Source: Halomonas korlensis
GTDB lineage: Bacteria; Pseudomonadota; Gammaproteobacteria; Pseudomonadales; Halomonadaceae
Length of the DNA stretch: 64,000 nucleotides
Direction of reading: 5' to 3'
Assembly: GCF_900116705.1 (NCBI RefSeq)
Contig: NZ_FPBP01000009.1
Span: 62,001 to 126,000, forward strand
Shown: positions 1 through 8,316 of the stretch, piece after piece
Numbering within the stretch: the stretch's first letter is position 1
Layout: the number at the start of each line of letters is the position of its first letter
The notes under the pieces: generated by a model
What the model saw: only the letters and a program-made list of their open reading frames with translations
The model's database searches: none
What the model was told of the DNA's origin: nothing
Position numbers and translations under genes: made by a program

Positions 1-1673
1 GGCTGTCACTGTCGCCGGGGGAGGCGGCCTACATCCCGCTCGCGCACGATTATCTCGATGCGCCCGAACAGCTCGACCGTCTCGCGGTACTCGAAGCCCT
101 GCGGCCGCTCTGGGAAGATGGCAGCAAGGCCAAGATCGGCCAGAACCTCAAGTACGACATCTCGGTACTTGCTCGCTACGACATCGAGGTTTCAGGGCCG
201 CTGGAAGACACCATGCTCGAGTCCTACGTGCTCGACTCCACGGCTACCCGGCATGACATGGACTCGCTGGCGCTCAAGTACCTGGGCGAGAAGACGGTGA
301 GCTTCGAGGACATCGCGGGCAAGGGCGCCAAGCAGCTGACCTTCAACCAGATCGCCCTGGAGCAGGCCGCTCCCTATGCCTGCGAGGATGTCGACATCAC
401 CCTGCGGCTGCATCGCGAGCTGCGCCCGCGCCTGGCCGCCGAGGGGCGGCTGGCGAGCGTACTCGAGGAGATTGAGCTGCCGCTGGTGCCGGTGCTGTCG
501 CGCATGGAGCGCACCGGCGTGGCGCTGGACCCTGAACGGCTGCATGCTCAGAGCCTGGAGCTCGTAACGCGTATCCGCGAGCTCGAGGGCCAGGCCTTCG
601 AGCTCGCCGGTCGCGAGTTCAACCTGGGCTCGCCCAAGCAGCTCGGCCAGATCCTGTTCGAGGAGCAGAAGATCCCGGTGATCAAGAAGACGCCCAAGGG
701 CGCGCCGTCCACCGCCGAGGCCGTGCTCGAGGAGCTGGCGCTGGATTACCCGCTGCCCAAGGTGATCATGGAGCACCGCGGGCTTTCCAAGTTGAAATCC
801 ACCTACACCGACAAGCTGCCGCGGCTGGTCAACAAGGCGACGGGGCGGCTGCATACCAGCTACCATCAGGCGGTCACCGCCACCGGGCGGCTGTCATCGT
901 CCGACCCCAATCTGCAGAACATCCCCATCCGCACCCTGGAAGGGCGACGTATCCGCCAGGCCTTCGTGGCGCGGCCGGGGTATTGCATCGTCGCGGCTGA
1001 TTACTCGCAGATCGAGCTGCGCATCATGGCGCATCTCTCCGAGGACAAGGGCCTGCTTGACGCCTTCGCCGAGGGCCGCGACATCCACGCTGCTACGGCG
1101 GCCGAGGTGTTCGGTGTGCCGCTGGAGAAGGTGTCACACGACCAGCGGCGTAGCGCCAAGGCGATCAATTTCGGCCTCATCTATGGCATGAGCGCCTGGG
1201 GGCTGGGCCGCCAGTTGACGATCGAGCGCCAACAGGCCCAGACCTATATCGACCGCTACTTCGACCGTTATCCGGGCGTCGCCCGCTACATGGAGCGTAT
1301 CCGCAGCCAGGCCGCCGAGGATGGCTATGTCGAGACGGTATATGGACGCCGCCTGCATCTGCCGGAGATCCGCTCCCAGAACCGCGCTCGCCGTCAGGGG
1401 GCCGAGCGAACCGCTATCAACGCGCCCATGCAGGGGACGGCAGCGGACATCATCAAGCGCGCGATGATCGATGTCGACGCCTGGCTGGGCGGCGAGGACT
1501 TTGATGCGGTCATGGTGATGCAGGTGCACGACGAGTTGGTCTTCGAGGTCAAGGATTCCCAGGTCAAGGATTTCATCCCCAAGGTAAAGGCCCGCATGCA
1601 GGCCGCTGCCGAGCTCAGCGTGCCGTTGACCGTGGAGGCCGAGAGTGGCGTGAACTGGGACGAGGCCCACTGA
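1..1673 (+). CDS. polA: DNA polymerase I, 3' part (5' end outside window)
   Basis: This is the C-terminal 557 or so codons of DNA polymerase I, which fills gaps during repair and Okazaki fragment maturation. The frame is open from base 3, so the N-terminal 5' nuclease domain and part of the 3'-5' exonuclease domain lie outside the window. The visible part begins inside the exonuclease domain ([13 protein letters not shown]) and runs through the polymerase domain: motif [13 protein letters not shown], the O-helix with [12 protein letters not shown], and motif [10 protein letters not shown] with its catalytic aspartate and the following glutamate. The stop is TGA at 1671-1673. All polymerase motifs are intact, so this is a normal housekeeping gene cut by the window edge. 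Confidence 0.97.
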   Translation, partial: LSLSPGEAAYIPLAHDYLDAPEQLDRLAVLEALRPLWEDGSKAKIGQNLKYDISVLARYDIEVSGPLEDTMLESYVLDSTATRHDMDSLALKYLGEKTVSFEDIAGKGAKQLTFNQIALEQAAPYACEDVDITLRLHRELRPRLAAEGRLASVLEEIELPLVPVLSRMERTGVALDPERLHAQSLELVTRIRELEGQAFELAGREFNLGSPKQLGQILFEEQKIPVIKKTPKGAPSTAEAVLEELALDYPLPKVIMEHRGLSKLKSTYTDKLPRLVNKATGRLHTSYHQAVTATGRLSSSDPNLQNIPIRTLEGRRIRQAFVARPGYCIVAADYSQIELRIMAHLSEDKGLLDAFAEGRDIHAATAAEVFGVPLEKVSHDQRRSAKAINFGLIYGMSAWGLGRQLTIERQQAQTYIDRYFDRYPGVARYMERIRSQAAEDGYVETVYGRRLHLPEIRSQNRARRQGAERTAINAPMQGTAADIIKRAMIDVDAWLGGEDFDAVMVMQVHDELVFEVKDSQVKDFIPKVKARMQAAAELSVPLTVEAESGVNWDEAH

Positions 1674-1687
1674 GGCTCCGCACCACG

Positions 1688-1738
1688 GCAAAAAAGCCAA
1701 CGCAAAGGCCCGCGGCAGTTTACACAGCCACGGGCCTT
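1688..1738. terminator. hairpin terminator between polA and fbpA
   Basis: An 8-bp inverted repeat (AAGGCCCG at 1705-1712, CGGGCCTT at 1731-1738) lies between the two converging genes. Read on the minus strand the stem is followed, after about eight bases, by a run of six T at 1690-1695, which suits termination of fbpA. On the plus strand the T content after the stem is weak. A second short GGC-A6-GCC element sits at 1688-1699. Confidence 0.5.
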
Positions 1739-1777
1739 GATATTACGACTCTTTACTACCCCCTCGAGGGGCAAGGC

Positions 1778-2806
1778 TTAGCGCCAGCCGGCGCGATCGA
1801 AGATACGAATCGCCTCGGGGTTATGTTCGCCCAGTTCGCTGACGTTGAGCTCGTCCTTCTTGAAGTCGCCCCAGGATTCCAGCACCTCGTCCTTCTCGAC
1901 GCCCTCGACCACCGGGAACTCGTAGTTGCCAGCGGCGAAGATTTCCTGGGCCTCATCGGAGGCCAGGAACTCGAGGAACTGAATGGCATTCTCGCGGTTG
2001 GGCGCGCCTTCAACGACCCCTGCACCACCCACGTTGACGTGAGTACCGCGGTCGTCCTGGTTGGGGAAGAATATTTCGACCTTCTCGGCGATTTCCCGGT
2101 CGGCGGCGTCATCCGACTTCAGCAGGCGCACATAGTAGTAATGGTTGGCCACGGCAATGTCGCACTGGCCACTGGCAACGCCCTTGATCTGGTCGGTGTC
2201 GCCGCCCTCGGGGTCGCGCGCAAAGTTGTTGACCATGCCCTGGGCCCAGGCTTCGGCTTGCTCCTCGCCGTGATGGGCGATCAGCGAGGCCAGCAGCGAC
2301 TGGTTGTAGATGTTGTTCGAGGAGCGAATGCATACCTGACCCTCGAACCGGGGGTCGGCCAGGTCCTCGTAGCTTGCAAGCTCGCTCTCATCGACCGTCT
2401 CGGGGTTATAGAAGAGGGCGCGGGCGCGCTGGCTGAAGCCGAACCACTGCCCATCGGGGTGACGCATGGCTTCCGGAAGGCGCTCGGCCAGCACCTCGGA
2501 CTCGATGCCCTGGAAGATACCCTCCTGCTCGGCACGCCACAGGCGGCCGGCGTCCACAGTGATCATCACGTCAGCCGGGCTCGCCACGCCCTCGCGCTGG
2601 ATACGCTCGAGGAGCTGGTCCGAATCGCCTTCGAGGACATTGACCTCAATGCCGGTCTCTTCGGTGAAGGCCTGGTAAAGCGCTTCGTCGGAGTCGTAGT
2701 GGCGCGCCGAGTAGACGTTGACCTCGTTGGCGAGCGCCTGGCCGGCGCCGGCCGAGCCCGCGAGGATGGCGACAGCGGGAAGGGCGAGTCGGTAGCGGTT
2801 CTTCAT
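1778..2806 (-). CDS. fbpA: Fe(III) ABC transporter, periplasmic iron-binding protein
   Basis: A 342-residue periplasmic binding protein of the FbpA/FutA class, which carries ferric iron to an inner-membrane ABC transporter. A signal peptide covers about residues 1-26 (hydrophobic core, cleavage near ALA-NEV). The mature start EVNVYSARHYDSDEALY is typical of the ferric-binding group, and the tyrosine cluster NHYYYVRLL near residue 220 matches the iron-ligating tyrosines of FutA/FbpA-type proteins. Length is normal. The gene is read leftwards, away from fbpC, and a strong Fur-box match sits about 45 bp upstream of its start, so repression by Fur when iron is plentiful is the likely control. A neighbouring permease and ATPase support the assignment. 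Confidence 0.9.
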   Translation of the reverse strand: MKNRYRLALPAVAILAGSAGAGQALANEVNVYSARHYDSDEALYQAFTEETGIEVNVLEGDSDQLLERIQREGVASPADVMITVDAGRLWRAEQEGIFQGIESEVLAERLPEAMRHPDGQWFGFSQRARALFYNPETVDESELASYEDLADPRFEGQVCIRSSNNIYNQSLLASLIAHHGEEQAEAWAQGMVNNFARDPEGGDTDQIKGVASGQCDIAVANHYYYVRLLKSDDAADREIAEKVEIFFPNQDDRGTHVNVGGAGVVEGAPNRENAIQFLEFLASDEAQEIFAAGNYEFPVVEGVEKDEVLESWGDFKKDELNVSELGEHNPEAIRIFDRAGWR

Positions 2807-2847
2807 GTGTGACCTCGTTTATAAAAAAACGACCAATGAAACATAAC

Positions 2848-2866
2848 GATAATGTTTAGCATTCTC
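2848..2866. promoter_or_regulatory. Fur box upstream of fbpA
   Basis: The 19-mer GATAATGTTTAGCATTCTC matches the classical Fur consensus GATAATGATAATCATTATC at 15 of 19 positions, with the first seven identical. It lies in the 245-bp fbpA-fbpC divergent region, just upstream (minus strand) of an AT-rich stretch that would hold the fbpA -10 region. Iron-dependent repression of fbpA is the natural reading. Control of fbpC, whose start is about 185 bp away, is possible but less certain. Confidence 0.75.
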
Positions 2867-2944
2867 TACTCGCCCATTGAAGCGCCTGGGCGTCTCGCCG
2901 TCAAGCCTTGCCAGCGATGCCAAAGTGCATTGGTTTTTCTCAAA

Positions 2945-2991
2945 TGACGGGCCCGTCAATGTCGAATGCGATTCAATCCGAAACGCATTCG
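2945..2991. promoter_or_regulatory. two inverted repeats upstream of fbpC
   Basis: A perfect 14-bp palindrome TGACGGGCCCGTCA occupies 2945-2958. Immediately after it, CGAATGCG at 2963-2970 and CGCATTCG at 2984-2991 form an 8-bp inverted repeat with a 13-base spacer. Both lie 60-107 bp upstream of the fbpC start, on the side away from the Fur box. They may be operators or leader structures; neither resembles Fur and the binding protein is unknown. Confidence 0.4.
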
Positions 2992-3051
2992 CTGCCGATT
3001 GCGAGTATGATGGAAGGGCCATTCTTGTCCTGCGATGAGCGTGCCTAGCCT

Positions 3052-4251
3052 ATGACCAGTAAACTGAATCTTGCGCCAATCGACGATACGTCCACGCCCG
3101 AAGCCAATGTACTGGCGATGGAAGGGGTGCGGCACGCGTTCGATGGCCTGCCCGCCGTCAAGGGCGTCGACCTGCATGTCGCTCCAGGTGAAGTCGTCTG
3201 TCTATTGGGTCCTTCGGGCTGTGGCAAGACCACCTTGCTGCGTATCGCCGCCGGACTCGAGACCCTTCAGCAGGGGCGGGTATCCCTCAACGGGCAGACG
3301 ATCGCCGAATCTCGCAAGCGTCACCTGCCGCCCGAGAAACGCAATGTCGGACTGGCGTTCCAGGACTCGGCATTATTTCCCCACTTGAGCGTGTTGCAGA
3401 ACGTGACCTTCGGTCTCAAGCAACTCTCCGGCGAGGCGCGCACCGAACGCGCCATGGGGCTTCTCAAGCAACTGGGCATTGCCGGATACGCCGACGCCTA
3501 TCCGCACACCCTCTCGGGTGGGCAGCAGCAGCGGGTGGCACTGGCGCGTGCGCTGGCGCCGTCGCCTGCCCTGATGCTGCTCGATGAGCCGTTCTCCAGC
3601 CTGGACGCCCGGCTGCGTGACCGCATCCGCGACGATACGCTGCACGTGCTCAAACAGGTCGGTGCCGGGGCCCTGCTGGTCACCCACGACCCGGAAGAGG
3701 CGATGTTCATGGCCGACCGCATCGCTCTGATGCGTGACGGCGCCATCGTGCAGACCGGCACCCCCAAGGAGCTCTACTGCTCTCCCTGCGATCCCTTCGT
3801 CGTGACGTTTTTCGGTGAGGTCAATCAGCTGGACGGCGTCGTGTCGGGTGGCCGGGTGGTCACCCCGGTGGGCAAGGTCGAGGCAGACTGGCTACCGGAA
3901 GGCGAAGCGGTGCAGGTGTTGATTCGCCCCGAGGCGCTGCGGGTCACCGAGCGCCACGACCTGCCCGCCTCCCGCCATACTCACAGCCATATCGTGATGG
4001 CCAAGCTGCTTGGGCGCAGCAGCCTGCTGCACCTCTGCGCCCATGGGGAAGACGGGCGCGAGGCGCACCTTCACGCCCGGATTCCTGGCGTCTTCCTGCC
4101 CGCGGAAGGCCAGCAGGTGGATATTCACCTCGACACCTCACAGGTGTTCGTCTTTCCGGCCGGTCGACGTGTTGTTGCCGGGGCGGGACTTGCGCATGGC
4201 GATGCTGAGCAGGATGACCGGGAGTATGCCCACTACGACGATCGCCAGTGA
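3052..4251 (+). CDS. fbpC: Fe(III) ABC transporter ATP-binding protein
   Basis: A 399-residue ATPase of the FbpC/PotA type that powers ferric iron import. Walker A is GPSGCGKTT (near residue 54), the signature is LSGGQQQR, Walker B is LMLLDEP, and the H-loop is LVTHD. A C-terminal TOBE-like regulatory region follows (VLIRPEALRV onwards). The usual family end would be close to QVFVFPA; here about 29 more residues are read from DNA that is antisense to the 3' end of fbpB, so the last 114 bp are shared by two convergent genes. No clear Shine-Dalgarno precedes the ATG at 3052, but a start further in would cut the beta strand before Walker A. Confidence 0.9.
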   Translation: MTSKLNLAPIDDTSTPEANVLAMEGVRHAFDGLPAVKGVDLHVAPGEVVCLLGPSGCGKTTLLRIAAGLETLQQGRVSLNGQTIAESRKRHLPPEKRNVGLAFQDSALFPHLSVLQNVTFGLKQLSGEARTERAMGLLKQLGIAGYADAYPHTLSGGQQQRVALARALAPSPALMLLDEPFSSLDARLRDRIRDDTLHVLKQVGAGALLVTHDPEEAMFMADRIALMRDGAIVQTGTPKELYCSPCDPFVVTFFGEVNQLDGVVSGGRVVTPVGKVEADWLPEGEAVQVLIRPEALRVTERHDLPASRHTHSHIVMAKLLGRSSLLHLCAHGEDGREAHLHARIPGVFLPAEGQQVDIHLDTSQVFVFPAGRRVVAGAGLAHGDAEQDDREYAHYDDRQ

Positions 4252-5889
4252 CGACGTCGCCGCCTCGGCGAGCCGTTCGTCCGAGGCGAGGTTATGGGCC
4301 CTGACCGCCAGGGTGTCAAAGTTGAAGGGGCGCAGGATGATGGTTGCCGGCAGCTCCTTCATGACATCCACGAACACCAGAATCCCTGCGGCCAGCAGGC
4401 TGCCGCGCATGATGGGCGTGTGAACCCGCCGTAGCGTGCCGCCCGCGCTCTGTCCCAAGGTGCGGGCCGCAGCATCCATGCTCGGCGTCACTTTACCAAG
4501 GCTCGCCTCCACCGCATTGAACGACACCGCCAGGAAACGCACCACGTAAGCGTAGATCAGAATGAAGGCCGATCCGCTGAAGATCAGCCCGGCGATCATC
4601 CCGTAATTCGCCTGCAGCCAGCGGTTCAGGGTGTCGTCCAGCCAGGCGAAGGGGATCAGGATACCCACCGCGACCACCGAGCCGGGAATCGCGTAGCCCA
4701 GCGAAGCAATCCGCGTGGCATTGCGCGTCAGCGGGCTGGAATCGAGGCGTACACCATAGCTAAGCAGCACGGCCATGGCGACGGCGATCAGTGAAGCAAT
4801 GGTCGCCAGGACCAGGCTGTTGCCGGCGAACTCCAGAAATTGTACCCCGAGCAGGGAGTCGCCCTGCTCGATGGCAAGATGCGCGAGCAGGCCGCTGGGA
4901 ATCAGGAAGCCGATCAGGACCGGCAACAGGCAGGCTGCAACGGCGCCGAGGGCCCTCCAACCATGTAGCCGATATTCAGGAAGCTGCTGATAGCGGCTGG
5001 AGGTATGGAAGTATTCCCGCTTGCCTCGCGTCCAGCGCTCCAGCAGTACCAGGGCTATGACGAACAGCAGCAGGCAGGCCGCGAGCTGGGCGGCTGCGAC
5101 CTGCTCGCCCATGCCGAACCAGGTGCGATAGATCCCCGTGGTGAAGGTATCAACCCCGAAGAACTGGACCGCGCCGAATTCGTTGAGGGTTTCCATGAGC
5201 GCCAGCGAGACCCCGCCGACCAGCGCCGGTCGTGCCAGGGGAACGGCGACGGTGAAGAACAGGCGCCAGGGCCCGCGGCCAAGAGTGCGGCCGACATCCA
5301 ACATGCACACCGACTGTTCCAGGAAGGATGCGCGCGCGAGCAGATAGACATAGGGGTACAGCACCATGGTAATCAGGGTCGCGGCGCCTCCCAGCGAGCG
5401 AATGTCGGGGAAGTAGTAGTCTCCAAAGCTCCAGCCCATCATCTCGCGTAGCCAGGTCTGAAGCGGACCTGCGACCTGGAGAAAATCGGTGTAGGCATAG
5501 GCGATCACGTAGGTCGGCACAGCCAGCGGCAAAAGTAGCGCCCACTCGAAGAGGCGCTTGCCCGGGAAGCGGCACATCACCACCAGCCACGCCGTGCCGG
5601 TGCCGATCACCAATGTGCCAATACCTACCGTGACGGCGAGGAACAGGGTATTACTTAGGTAGCGCCCGAGCACGGTGCTGGCGAGGTGCGACCAGACGCC
5701 TTCGGTGGGCAGAAAGACATGAAAGAGAATCGCCAGCACCGGCAACGCGACGATCATGGCAATCAGCAGTATCAGCAAGGTCCAGGCACTGAAATGAGGC
5801 GTGAGGCGGCGCGACAGAGCCGTCAGGCGAGCGCTGGCAGGAATGGACAAGCGGGGCTCCTTGCGGATGACGGATCGTGAGACGGTCAA
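4138..5889 (-). CDS. fbpB: Fe(III) ABC transporter permease (two fused permease halves)
   Basis: A 583-residue inner-membrane permease of the FbpB/SfuB type. Two homologous halves, each with about six membrane segments, are joined in one chain; each half carries an EAA-type loop for contact with the ATPase (around PWRLFFTVAVPLARPALVGG and around GGTLRRVHTPIMRGSLLAAG). It should pair with fbpC and fbpA for ferric uptake. Unlike the usual fbpABC operon, this gene is read leftwards and converges on fbpC, overlapping it by 114 bp. The start ATG at 5889 gives a positively charged N-terminus before the first membrane helix. A weak Fur-like half site lies just upstream. Confidence 0.9.
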   Translation of the reverse strand: MTVSRSVIRKEPRLSIPASARLTALSRRLTPHFSAWTLLILLIAMIVALPVLAILFHVFLPTEGVWSHLASTVLGRYLSNTLFLAVTVGIGTLVIGTGTAWLVVMCRFPGKRLFEWALLLPLAVPTYVIAYAYTDFLQVAGPLQTWLREMMGWSFGDYYFPDIRSLGGAATLITMVLYPYVYLLARASFLEQSVCMLDVGRTLGRGPWRLFFTVAVPLARPALVGGVSLALMETLNEFGAVQFFGVDTFTTGIYRTWFGMGEQVAAAQLAACLLLFVIALVLLERWTRGKREYFHTSSRYQQLPEYRLHGWRALGAVAACLLPVLIGFLIPSGLLAHLAIEQGDSLLGVQFLEFAGNSLVLATIASLIAVAMAVLLSYGVRLDSSPLTRNATRIASLGYAIPGSVVAVGILIPFAWLDDTLNRWLQANYGMIAGLIFSGSAFILIYAYVVRFLAVSFNAVEASLGKVTPSMDAAARTLGQSAGGTLRRVHTPIMRGSLLAAGILVFVDVMKELPATIILRPFNFDTLAVRAHNLASDERLAEAATSSLAIVVVGILPVILLSIAMRKSRPGNNTSTGRKDEHL

Positions 5890-5910
5890 TGCGAAATACT
5901 GACGACTGCA

Positions 5911-5930
5911 AATATTATCAGTTAGTGCCG
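5911..5930. promoter_or_regulatory. possible Fur half-site upstream of fbpB
   Basis: On the minus strand the sequence TGATAAT (5920 to 5914) is a perfect left half of the Fur 7-1-7 element TGATAAT-N-ATTATCA, about 25-30 bp upstream of the fbpB start. The right half (TTTGCAG) matches at only two of seven positions, so this is a weak candidate, kept because the partner gene fbpA has a strong Fur box. Confidence 0.3.
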
Positions 5931-6080
5931 GTGACTGCAGCTATCCGACACTCGGCACGTCTCCTCGATCACCGTCGAAGCGCGCCGATCGTCTGCCAGG
6001 TGGGTGAGGTGGCGTCGCGAGAGATGGCGTGGTGGGTAGTGTTGTGGTTGGAACGTTTGGGGATGATAGATGCAGTTGCC

Positions 6081-6833
6081 TCAGTGCGCCGTCCAGCCGC
6101 CATCCACCATCAGCGCGCTGCCCGTGACCATGGCCGCCGCCGGTGAGGCAAGGAAGACCACAGGGCCCATGATGTCCTCGATCTGGCCGAGTCGTCCCAG
6201 CGGAATCTTGGCCAGTACGGCCTCCCGGAAGCCGGGCTGCGCGAAGTAGGGGCGGGTCATGGGGGTTTCGATGAACGTCGGGCAGAGCGTATTGACGCGG
6301 ATGCCACGGGGGCCAAGCTCTACCGCCATGGCGCGGGTCATGCCTTCCACCGCCGATTTGGATGCGCAGTAGAGACTGCGGTTGGCCGCGCCCACATGGC
6401 CCATCTGCGACGACACGTTGATCACGCTGCCGCCCTGCGGCATCCGCTCAAGCACCACCTGGGTGACGAAGTAGGTGGCGCGCACGTTCAGGTCCATCAC
6501 CGCGGCATAGTCCTCGTCGTCGACCTCGTCGATCGGCTTGGGACGGTTGGTGCCGGCGTTGTTGACCAGGATGTCGAACTCTCGCCCGTCAAGCGCCTCG
6601 CGCACGGCGGCTCGGTCGTTGACGTCCAGCGCCAGCGCCTTGGCCGCAAGGCCGGCGGCAACCAGCGCTGCGACGACTTCATCGAGTCGCTCGCGATGGC
6701 GGGCCACCAGCGTAACCTCGGCGCCGGCGTGGGCCAGCGCGCAGGCGGCGGCAAGGCCGATGCCCTGGCTGGCCCCGGTGACGAGCGCCCTGCGCCCGTC
6801 CAGGCGCAGGGGCGGGGGTTGCGGCAGATTCAT
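6081..6833 (-). CDS. SDR-family NAD(P)-dependent oxidoreductase
   Basis: A 250-residue classical short-chain dehydrogenase. It has the cofactor glycine motif TGASQGIG (residues 19-26), NNAG (about 91-94), the catalytic serine in NVSSQMGH, and YCASK with the active tyrosine and lysine. The ending ALMVDGGWT is typical of the group. Its start overlaps the stop of the upstream HpsN-type gene by 4 bp, so the two are probably translated together. With a TRAP transporter in the same direction, it probably oxidises a hydroxyl group of the same substrate; HpsO/HpsP-type diol-sulfonate dehydrogenases are SDRs found in this setting. The exact substrate cannot be read from the sequence. Confidence 0.85.
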   Translation of the reverse strand: MNLPQPPPLRLDGRRALVTGASQGIGLAAACALAHAGAEVTLVARHRERLDEVVAALVAAGLAAKALALDVNDRAAVREALDGREFDILVNNAGTNRPKPIDEVDDEDYAAVMDLNVRATYFVTQVVLERMPQGGSVINVSSQMGHVGAANRSLYCASKSAVEGMTRAMAVELGPRGIRVNTLCPTFIETPMTRPYFAQPGFREAVLAKIPLGRLGQIEDIMGPVVFLASPAAAMVTGSALMVDGGWTAH

Positions 6834-8140
6834 GCGTCGACCGACGAGGCATAGGGCACGTCACGCTTGCCGTAGCGGCGCACACGTTCATTGGCTTGCT
6901 CGCCGTGCCCGTAGAAGCCTTCCAGCGCGCACAGGCGAGAGCAGTAGCTGCCGATCTCGGCGGAGGCTTCATCGGTCAGCACGCGCTGGTAGGTGCAGGT
7001 CTTGAGGAACTTGCCGACCCACAGGCCACCGGTATAGCGCGCCGCTTTCTTGGTGGGCAGGGTGTGGTTGGTGCCGATCACCTTGTCACCGAAGGCCACG
7101 TTGGTGCGCGGCCCGAGAAAGAGCGCACCGTAGTTGGTGAGCTGCTCGAGATAGCGCTCCGGGTCCTCGGTCATGACCTGGACATGCTCGTAGGCCATAT
7201 CGTCCGCCACCTGCAGCATTTCCTCATGGCTGTCGCAGACGATGATCTCCCCGTAGGTTTCCCAGGACTGCCGGGCGATTTCGGCGGTGGGGAGCTTGCC
7301 GAGCAGCTCGTCGATGGCGGCCAGGGTGTCTCTGGCCAGGGCCTCAGAGTTGGTCAGCAGGGCTGCGGGGGAGGTCGGGCCGTGCTCGGCCTGGCCGAGT
7401 AGGTCGGTTGCGCAGAGCAGGCCGTCGACACTGTCGTCAGCGATCACCAGGGTCTCGGTGGGGCCGGCAAATAGGTCGATGCCGACACGGCCGAAAAGCT
7501 GGCGCTTGGCTTCGGCGACGAAGGCATTGCCGGGGCCGACCAGCATGTCGACCGGCGCGATGGTCTCGGTGCCGATGGCCATGCTGCCGACGGCCTGCAC
7601 GCCGCCGAGCACCAGGATCTCGTCGGCGCCGGCGAGGTGCATGGCGGTGACGATGGCCGGGTGAGGCTTGCCCTTGAAGGGCGGTGCGGCGGCCACGACG
7701 CGCTTGACGCCGGCGACCTTGGCGGTGAGCACGCTCATGTGCGCCGAGGCGACCATGGGGTAGACTCCGCCGGGAACGTAACAGCCGACCGAGTTGATCG
7801 GCAGGTGCTTGTGGCCGAGCACCACCCCGGGACGGGTCTCGACCTCGACGGGCTGCATGGAGGCCAGCTGGGCCTCGGCGAAGCGGCGGATCTGCGCCTG
7901 GGCGAAACGGATATCCTCGATATCCCGGTCGGACACCTCCAACATGGCCTGATCGATCTGCTCCTGCGTCAGGCGGAAGGAGGCGGGCGACCAGTTGTCG
8001 AATTTTTCGGAAAGCTCGCGAACGGCGTTGTCGCCGCGGGCTTCGATATCGGCGAGCGTGGTCTCGACGGTTTCTCTCACCTTACGGTCGGCGGCGGCGC
8101 GAGTGTCGGCGGGTGCGCCGGATTTCAGATGACGAATCAT
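6830..8140 (-). CDS. HisD-family dehydrogenase, HpsN-like (sulfopropanediol 3-dehydrogenase type)
   Basis: A 436-residue member of the histidinol dehydrogenase family. The zinc and catalytic residues of that family are present: GQAEHGP (Gln and His ligands), MAYEHVQV (Glu-His pair), the [14 protein letters not shown] block and a C-terminal GHGEQ. However, it sits with an SDR and a TRAP transporter, not with his genes, and the segment [18 protein letters not shown] is characteristic of HpsN-type enzymes as I know them rather than of true HisD. HpsN oxidises (R)-2,3-dihydroxypropane-1-sulfonate to sulfolactate with two NAD. The HpsN reading is an inference from family and context; a different polyol or amino alcohol remains possible. 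No sulfite-releasing lyase is encoded nearby. Confidence 0.75.
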   Translation of the reverse strand: MIRHLKSGAPADTRAAADRKVRETVETTLADIEARGDNAVRELSEKFDNWSPASFRLTQEQIDQAMLEVSDRDIEDIRFAQAQIRRFAEAQLASMQPVEVETRPGVVLGHKHLPINSVGCYVPGGVYPMVASAHMSVLTAKVAGVKRVVAAAPPFKGKPHPAIVTAMHLAGADEILVLGGVQAVGSMAIGTETIAPVDMLVGPGNAFVAEAKRQLFGRVGIDLFAGPTETLVIADDSVDGLLCATDLLGQAEHGPTSPAALLTNSEALARDTLAAIDELLGKLPTAEIARQSWETYGEIIVCDSHEEMLQVADDMAYEHVQVMTEDPERYLEQLTNYGALFLGPRTNVAFGDKVIGTNHTLPTKKAARYTGGLWVGKFLKTCTYQRVLTDEASAEIGSYCSRLCALEGFYGHGEQANERVRRYGKRDVPYASSVDA

Positions 8141-8264
8141 GGAAGTCTCCCGATAGTGATGTCGTGACCCGAAGGGGTATCGAGATAATAGTCAATCCCC
8201 AGGTGTTCGTTGGCGATATGTCGCGAGGCTAGGCGCTTTTGCACACGCCTGCCATTGACTCCTC

Positions 8265-8290
8265 CGCCCGCCGCCGGGTGGCGACGGGCG
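8265..8290. terminator. hairpin downstream of the TRAP large permease
   Basis: CGCCCG (8265-8270) pairs with CGGGCG (8285-8290), and CGCC pairs with GGCG inside, giving a ten-pair stem with one mismatch and a GGGT loop. It lies between the TRAP large subunit gene and the HpsN-type gene on the minus strand. There is no T run, so it may weaken read-through or stabilise the upstream transcript instead of terminating fully. Confidence 0.35.
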
Positions 8291-8316
8291 TCTCGTAGGG
8301 ACTTGCGGGCTTGCAA

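Noticed and set aside
1823..2812. 329-codon open frame on the plus strand over fbpA
   Set aside because: It is antisense to a complete FbpA-type gene; the translation has no recognisable domain and reflects GC-rich codon structure.
6830..8140. Reading this gene as histidine biosynthesis hisD
   Set aside because: No his genes are nearby, and TRAP plus SDR context with HpsN-type sequence blocks fits a catabolic dehydrogenase better.
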